Source of the DNA: Anaerolineaceae bacterium UBA4890
Lineage (GTDB): Bacteria; Chloroflexota; Anaerolineae; Anaerolineales; Anaerolineaceae
Direction of reading: 5' to 3'
DNA: 55,811 nucleotides
NCBI GenBank assembly: GCA_002399085.1
Contig: DHCY01000036.1
Coordinates: forward strand, 1-55,811
In this document: positions 51,359 through 55,811 of the stretch, piece by piece
Layout of the letters: the number at the start of each line of letters is the position of its first letter
Numbering within the stretch: the first letter of the stretch is position 1
The notes under the pieces: generated by a model
What the model saw: only the letters and a program-made list of their open reading frames with translations
The model's database searches: none
What the model was told of the DNA's origin: nothing
Translations under genes and position numbers: made by a program

Positions 51359-52147
51359 ATGCTCAACTTGGATCTTGGCACCATCCTCTGGGAAATCGTA
51401 AATTTCCTGGTTCTGACGGTGATCCTCTACTTTTTGGTCTTCAAACCGATGACCAAACGGGCAGAAGCTCGTGCTGTTGAAAAAGCAGAAACACGCGCAG
51501 CTTTGCAGGCAGACCGCAAAGCAGCAGCTGTGAAAGTGGCTGAACTGGATGAGCGCTTGTTGAACCTGGATCAGGAAATTGAAAAAATTACAGACCAAGC
51601 ATATGAGAACAGCCAGATTTTGCAGCGGGACCTTTTGGAAGCCACCCGCGAAGAAGCCAACCAGATTATGATGGATGCGGTCGGTGAGGCTCGCAAAGAG
51701 CAGGAAGTGGATATCAAGCGTTCGCAAGCTGAGCTGGTAAATTCCGTCCTCAAGATTTCAAATGACACCCTTACACAGGTGACGCCACCGGGAGTCCATG
51801 CTGAATTACTGGAAGAACTGAACCGCACCATTTGGAACATGGGCAAAACCGATATGCGCATGGTCCAGGGGATCCGGGATTCACTGGTAGACCGTATTCC
51901 AACTGTTGATGTGGCTGTTCCGCGGGAATTGACCAATGAACAGTATATGAAGTTGCTTAATGCTGTCAACGCCCTGGCGGACAAGGAAGTTGAGTTTGAA
52001 ATTTATATCCGACCGGAACTGGTGGCTGGGATTCAGCTCCGAATTGGAGATATCGTCCTGGATAATTCGGTGGGTACTCACTTGAACTCTCTTCAGGATG
52101 ATATTTACCAGAAGTTAGAAACATTGGCGGCACCAGACGATGACTGA
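51359..52147 (+). CDS. atpF: N-type ATPase subunit b with delta-like C-terminus
   Basis: The peripheral stalk subunit has 262 residues, about 100 more than ordinary b. An N-terminal membrane helix (ILWEIVNFLVLTVILYFLVFKP) is followed by a charged coiled coil (about residues 35-150). The C-terminal domain ends in EFEIYIRPELVAGIQLRIGDIVLDNSVGTHL-type sequence, like the end of F-type delta (GGxxxRIGDxxxDxS). No separate delta gene is present, so this b probably supplies the delta function. It starts three bases after atpE and overlaps atpA by 8 bases. Confidence 0.92.
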   Translation: MLNLDLGTILWEIVNFLVLTVILYFLVFKPMTKRAEARAVEKAETRAALQADRKAAAVKVAELDERLLNLDQEIEKITDQAYENSQILQRDLLEATREEANQIMMDAVGEARKEQEVDIKRSQAELVNSVLKISNDTLTQVTPPGVHAELLEELNRTIWNMGKTDMRMVQGIRDSLVDRIPTVDVAVPRELTNEQYMKLLNAVNALADKEVEFEIYIRPELVAGIQLRIGDIVLDNSVGTHLNSLQDDIYQKLETLAAPDDD

Positions 52148-53810
52148 TTTAGACCTCGCTGCTCAAACCAGGTTGTCTGAACTTGCCGGTCGCTTAAAAG
52201 AAACCGATCCTCTTGCCATTGACACAGACCTCTTTATCGATGAGGTCAAATCGAAGGTGCGCGACCAACTTAAGCCCAAACCCAAAAGCTTGAGCACTGA
52301 TTATGTGATCAAGGAGCTCCAGTCGGTCAGCGGGGAACACAAGCACCGGGTTGTGATTCGAAGCGTCGGCACGGTGCAGCATATTGGAAACGGTATCGCC
52401 ACCATGAGCGGTCTGCCAATGGTGTACCTGGAAGAATTAGTGACTTTTCCTAATGGAGTTCAGGGTATGGTGCTCAACCTGGACCGGGATCACGTGGATG
52501 TTATTCTGCTGGGTCCGGATATGGGCATTCGCGGTGGTGACCTGGCTGAGGCGACCGGACGGCGGCTGAGTATACCGGTAGGGATGCCCTTCTTGGGCAG
52601 AGTTGTTGACTCGCTTGGTCGCCCTTTGGACGATAACCGCCCGATCATCCCCTCTGAATTTCGCTACGTCGAGCGGATCGCGCCGGGTGTGATCGCAAGA
52701 GCGCCAGTGGACACGCCTTTGTATACCGGCACGAAAATCATTGATGCCCTGCTGCCTTTGGGTCGTGGGCAGCGTGAGTTGATCGTAGGAGATCGGCAAA
52801 TCGGGAAAACCACCCTGGCAATCGATGCCATTTTGAGCCAGAAGGGCACCGATGTTAAATGCATTTACGTCTCCATCGGACAGAAAAAGAGCTCTGTCTT
52901 GAACGCGATCGAAACCCTGAAGGCGGGTGGGGTAATGAACCAGACTACGGTAATAGTCTCGAGTCCGGATGACCCGCCGGCACTGCGTTACCTGGCGCCC
53001 TACGCCGGCGTGACACTGGCTGAGTTCTTCCTCGACCTGGGTATGGATGTGCTTATTGTTTACGACGATCTCTCGAAACATGCCGATACTTACCGCGAAA
53101 TGAGCCTGCTTTTACGCAGACCACCTGGACGCGAAGCCTACCCTGGCGATATTTTTTACCTGCACTCCAGGCTTTTGGAGCGCGCTTGCCGCCTGAACGA
53201 AGAAAATGGCGGTGGGTCGATCACGGCGCTGCCGATTGCCACCACGCAGCGCGGGGACATTTCAAGCTATATTGTGACCAACCTGATCTCGATCACGGAT
53301 GGGCAGATTGTGCTTGACGCAGACGAATTCAACAAAGGCAGTAAACCTGCCATCGACATCGGTGCCTCGGTTTCACGGGTGGGTTCAGCCGCCCAGGAGC
53401 CTGCCATGAAATCTGTAGTCGGTGCACTGAAGTTGGAACTGAGCCAATATGAAGAGGTGGCGCGCTTTGCCCGTTTTGGCACCGAAGTGAATGAGGCAAC
53501 CCAACGCCAGATTGATCGGGGGCAGCGGGTTGAGGCGGTTTTGCAGCAGGGACCTCACCAACCGGTCAGAATGGAAGACCAGGTTATCCTGTTCTACGCG
53601 CTGACCCATGGTTTTATGGACAGCATCAGTCCGGCTGATATTTCTCGTTTTTCGAAAGAAATGCTTAATTACATCCACAATCATGCTGCACAATCTGTTG
53701 ACCAGATCAGGTATCGCCGGGAACTCAACCACGAAACGAAAGACGAACTCAATCGTGAATTCACCGATTTTATCTCCTTTTGGGAGAAGAAAGTGAAACG
53801 AACCTCATGA
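52140..53810 (+). CDS. atpA: N-type ATPase subunit alpha with extended N-terminus
   Basis: The regulatory nucleotide-binding subunit has 556 residues. The P-loop is GDRQIGKTTLAIDAI, followed by IYVSIGQKKSSV, VYDDLSKHADTYREMSLLLRRPPGREAYPGD and SYIVTNLISITDGQI, all standard. The N-terminus is about 48 residues longer than E. coli alpha before the first barrel strand (VGTVQHIGNGIATMSGLP near residue 77). The N-terminus of alpha binds delta in F-type enzymes, so the extension may suit the fused b-delta stalk (inference). Its stop shares bases with the start of the DarA-like gene. Confidence 0.96.
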   Translation: MTDLDLAAQTRLSELAGRLKETDPLAIDTDLFIDEVKSKVRDQLKPKPKSLSTDYVIKELQSVSGEHKHRVVIRSVGTVQHIGNGIATMSGLPMVYLEELVTFPNGVQGMVLNLDRDHVDVILLGPDMGIRGGDLAEATGRRLSIPVGMPFLGRVVDSLGRPLDDNRPIIPSEFRYVERIAPGVIARAPVDTPLYTGTKIIDALLPLGRGQRELIVGDRQIGKTTLAIDAILSQKGTDVKCIYVSIGQKKSSVLNAIETLKAGGVMNQTTVIVSSPDDPPALRYLAPYAGVTLAEFFLDLGMDVLIVYDDLSKHADTYREMSLLLRRPPGREAYPGDIFYLHSRLLERACRLNEENGGGSITALPIATTQRGDISSYIVTNLISITDGQIVLDADEFNKGSKPAIDIGASVSRVGSAAQEPAMKSVVGALKLELSQYEEVARFARFGTEVNEATQRQIDRGQRVEAVLQQGPHQPVRMEDQVILFYALTHGFMDSISPADISRFSKEMLNYIHNHAAQSVDQIRYRRELNHETKDELNREFTDFISFWEKKVKRTS

Positions 53811-54145
53811 AAATGATCATGGCAGTTGTACCCAGAAGGTCTGGTGATGAAGTTTTAGCGTCATTGATCAACTCTGGCTATACCGCCACATACTCGGAAA
53901 CCCGTGGTGGTATGTTGCGCCAATCCCAGCTGACGCTGTTTATTGCTGTGCGCACCAGTGATCTGCAAAATGTGCTCGATATCATCAATTCTGCTTGTAC
54001 CGGTGAGACCGTCATTCACCGCGGTTATGGACTGACGATATCCGGGGATGTAGACGAACCGCACCTTACAAACGAGGGCAAAAAATTGGGTCACAGCGGA
54101 GCGGTGGTCTTCATCTGGACGTTGGACCGTTACGAACTGCCCTAA
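53807..54145 (+). CDS. DarA/PstA-like (DUF970, PII-like) putative cyclic-di-AMP receptor
   Basis: The 112-residue protein begins MKMIMAVVPRRSGDEVLASL and contains the motif GGMLR (GGFLR in S. aureus PstA), then TLFIAVRTSDLQNVLDIINSACTG, and near the end SGAVVFIWTLDRYEL. The last matches GGATVFVMPVDAFHQF of PstA in position and pattern. DarA/PstA trimers resemble PII proteins and bind cyclic-di-AMP; the partner is unknown. The gene lies between atpA and atpG, its ATG overlapping the atpA stop (ATGA, 53807-53810). The longer frame from 53780 is rejected on that basis. Binding of cyclic-di-AMP here is inferred only from family resemblance; a nucleotide of another kind is possible. Confidence 0.82.
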   Translation: MKMIMAVVPRRSGDEVLASLINSGYTATYSETRGGMLRQSQLTLFIAVRTSDLQNVLDIINSACTGETVIHRGYGLTISGDVDEPHLTNEGKKLGHSGAVVFIWTLDRYELP

Positions 54146-54154
54146 AGGGAGCGC

Positions 54155-55060
54155 ATGTCTGAAGGAAAAGAACGCGCCAAGACCCGCCTGGAAAACCTGC
54201 AGACGATCGAGCCGCTGATCTCTTCATTGCGGGTGCTCTCGTTGAGCACGATGCAGATGGCGATGAACCGGCAGGGGTCGCTGGATGCTTACGCAAAGCG
54301 GTTCAATGAAGTCGCTGACCTGGTGCGGAAAATTGCCGATCGTAAAACGGTTGTTCGTGTGCAGGAGGAATCTTTTGATTTTCGCCCGGTCCAGCAGCAC
54401 CAGGTTTTGGCAGTGATCGGCAGTACACGCGGAATCGTTGGGCAATATAACAAAAATCTTGCCCGCCTGACCCGGGAATATCTGGATGCCAACCCGGGTG
54501 AGGATATCCGCGTGCTTGCCTTTGGTAAGCGCATTCACTCCGTACTACGTTACGAAGGCGTGATATTTACTGAACGGGGCAGCCTGAGCAGTGGTTCCTT
54601 ACCAGATTACGACGTGGCGTCTGAGTTGATCCGGGAATGGGACCAGGGGTTCGAAGAGGGCAGCCTGGAGAAAGTTTCAATTCTTTCCTATCGCCGGGGA
54701 AGTTCCAACACGGATTATCAACCGCTTTTGGCAGAACTTTTACCTGGCAAGAAGGATCCGATGGTCAATGAAGACGAGGAAGTGGAAGAGGTGTGGCCTG
54801 TTCCGATCGTTGAAGGCGACCCTGACCTTATTTTTGAAAGGATCGAGAGCCACATAATCGCAATTCAGTTTTACCGGTTGATTTTGGATTCTGTAGCAGC
54901 GGAAAATCTATTCCGGTTCCGGCTGCTGGAAGAGGCGAAAGAAAACACCTCGAACTTGCTGGAAGAGCTCTCACTCGAAGTCCAGGCAAACCGCCGCAAG
55001 GAAATTACCCAGCAATTACAGGAGCTGTTGGCGGGTTCCGGTATGCTCGCCAAGCGGTAA
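54155..55060 (+). CDS. atpG: N-type ATPase subunit gamma
   Basis: Gamma is the rotating shaft. The 301-residue protein has the N-terminal helix (ERAKTRLENLQTIEPLISSLRVLSLSTMQMA), a Rossmann-like middle domain (VLAVIGSTRGIVGQYNKNL, RVLAFGKRIHS) and the C-terminal helix with SVAAENLFRFRLLEEAKENTSNLLEELSLEVQANRRKEITQQLQEL. The C-terminal RRKEITQQLQEL matches the conserved RQxxIT pattern. The middle domain carries an acidic insert (NEDEEVEEVWP). AAGGGAG lies close to the ATG, nine bases after the DarA-like stop. It is the last gene of the operon; repeat DNA follows. Confidence 0.94.
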   Translation: MSEGKERAKTRLENLQTIEPLISSLRVLSLSTMQMAMNRQGSLDAYAKRFNEVADLVRKIADRKTVVRVQEESFDFRPVQQHQVLAVIGSTRGIVGQYNKNLARLTREYLDANPGEDIRVLAFGKRIHSVLRYEGVIFTERGSLSSGSLPDYDVASELIREWDQGFEEGSLEKVSILSYRRGSSNTDYQPLLAELLPGKKDPMVNEDEEVEEVWPVPIVEGDPDLIFERIESHIIAIQFYRLILDSVAAENLFRFRLLEEAKENTSNLLEELSLEVQANRRKEITQQLQELLAGSGMLAKR

Positions 55061-55690
55061 ATTGACTTTGATCTTGTCACTGCGACTGCTTGTGCAAGGA
55101 GTGTGGAGTGCAGCGACCGTGGCAGTCCGCCTTCTCTTTTCCTCTGTCACTGCGAGCCCCGGAAGGGGGAGTGGCAGTCTGCATTTGATCTTTTGTCTTT
55201 AATCTTTTCCTCTGTCACTGCGAGGGAGCGCAGCGACCGTGGCAGTCTGCCTTTGATCTTTTGCCTTTGATCTTTAATCTTTTCCTCAGTCACTGCGAGG
55301 GAGCACAGCGACCGTGGCAGTCTGCCTTTGATCTTTTGACAATGCCCACCGTTTGCCAGCGCTCGTGATGTCAGGTTCAAATACGGAACCTGACCTACAG
55401 GAAAGTTCATGTTAGTCCCTCTGTCACTGCGAACCCGAAGGATGTGGCAGTCTGCCTTTGATCTTTTGTCTTTAATCTTTTCCTCTGTCACTGCGAGGGA
55501 GCCCAGCGACCGTGGCAGTCTGCCTTTGACTTTTGACAAAACCTACCGTATGCCAGCGCTCACGACGTCAGGTTCAAATACGGAACCTGACCTACAGGAA
55601 AGTTAACGTTAGCCCCTCGCAGTGACAAGATTAAATTCAAAGGCAGGCTGCCGTGGTGGTTTCACCTCTTGCAGTGCCTGATGTATGGGG
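55061..55690. repeat. Repeat array after atpG with a 197-base tandem duplication
   Basis: The unit GTCACTGCGA...GACCGTGGCAGTCTGCC starts at 55076, 55146, 55214, 55289, 55423 and 55487, with a reversed remnant near 55612. Between copies lie TTTGATCTTTT variants. A second element, GTCAGGTTC-AAATACG-GAACCTGAC, forms a perfect hairpin and occurs twice, 197 bases apart (55366 and 55563). No gene is supported. The array, together with about 90 bases before the tRNA promoter, fills the 719-base gap. Confidence 0.9.
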
Positions 55691-55739
55691 TTATCGACGC
55701 GTCGCTAAATGGGTTAGCGCCAGGATCAAAAACCCACCC

Positions 55740-55768
55740 TTGACTTTTCGGTTTCAATCTCCTATAAT
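55740..55768 (+). promoter_or_regulatory. Consensus promoter of the initiator tRNA gene
   Basis: TTGACT (55740-55745), 17 bases, then TATAAT (55763-55768). The tRNA begins 12 bases later. This is the best match to the housekeeping consensus in the window. Confidence 0.92.
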
Positions 55769-55779
55769 ACCAGTTCCAT

Positions 55780-55811
55780 TGCGGGGTAGAGCAGTGGTAG
55801 CTCGTCGGGCT
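55780..55811 (+). tRNA. Initiator tRNA-fMet, truncated by the window end
   Basis: The visible part has acceptor strand TGCGGGG, TA, D arm GAGC-AGTGGTA-GCTC, then TCGGG and CT entering the anticodon loop. The GGG run in the anticodon stem is the mark of the initiator. The anticodon itself lies beyond the window end, so the identity is inferred. Confidence 0.78.

Noticed and set aside
55147..55539. A 130-residue open frame on the minus strand in the terminal repeats
   Set aside because: Its protein is a translation of the repeat units (KIKGRLPRSL repeated). It has no ribosome site or family resemblance.
55061..55690. Possible CRISPR array
   Set aside because: The repeats vary in length and sequence, the spacing is irregular (about 68 to 134 bases), the intervening DNA is itself repeated, and no cas genes are present.

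Overview
The window reads as a piece of a chromosome from the phylum Chloroflexota, most likely class Anaerolineae. This is inferred, not proven. The support is the gene content: an EF-Tu, SecE-NusG and L11-L1-L10-L12 cluster beside stand-alone tRNAs, a DUF951 protein, several Thr/Pro/Glu-rich lipoproteins, and a secreted protein ending in a short WLPILF-type tail. The LexA box is of the Gram-positive type, there are many leaderless promoters, and the intergenic DNA is rich in dispersed hairpin repeats. No phage, integrase, transposase or CRISPR array is visible.

Layout. 1-1310: repeat DNA, a GIY-YIG protein, a membrane metalloprotease and a divergent DUF951 gene. 1540-3910: a polytopic flippase-like protein with an FAD oxidoreductase. 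4355-8671: dnaA facing polA. 8843-15639: tldD-tldE, a SagB-type nitroreductase, dCMP deaminase, pirin and dihydrolipoamide dehydrogenase. 15807-22640: a tightly overlapping operon of six uncharacterised genes, preceded by a leaderless 26-codon reading frame. It encodes four membrane proteins (one with a zinc ribbon and a long acidic region), a MutL-like ASKHA protein and a KOW-containing protein. 22649-25391: a membrane-SH3 fusion protein and a BMP-like lipoprotein. 25506-31032: translation and transcription cluster with tRNA-Thr, tRNA-Tyr, tRNA-Thr, tuf, rpmG, tRNA-Trp, secE, nusG and rplK-rplA-rplJ-rplL, with structured leaders and an attenuator. 31171-47781: mixed genes, including lexA with its operator, a DUF1906 secreted protein, YitT, a macro-domain protein, diaminopropionate ammonia-lyase, an alpha-amylase-family enzyme, YihY, a glycosyltransferase, an iron-type alcohol dehydrogenase, a cation efflux protein and trpS.

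47876-55060 holds a complete rotary ATPase operon in the order beta, epsilon, Q, R, a, c, b, alpha, gamma. This is the arrangement described for N-type ATPases, not that of ordinary F-type operons. It has no stand-alone delta gene, a long b subunit with a delta-like C-terminus, a short epsilon and a c subunit with two membrane carboxylates. A small protein resembling the cyclic-di-AMP receptor DarA/PstA is inserted between alpha and gamma, with its start codon overlapping the alpha stop. A second-messenger sensor inside an ATPase operon is the most exciting observation here. The six-gene membrane/MutL-like locus is second.

At least six genes and one small reading frame have a -10 box 6 to 8 bases before the start codon, so leaderless transcription seems common. 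The window ends in about 720 bases of repeat DNA, then a consensus promoter and the first half of an initiator tRNA gene. The same repeat recurs in inverted orientation at the window start.
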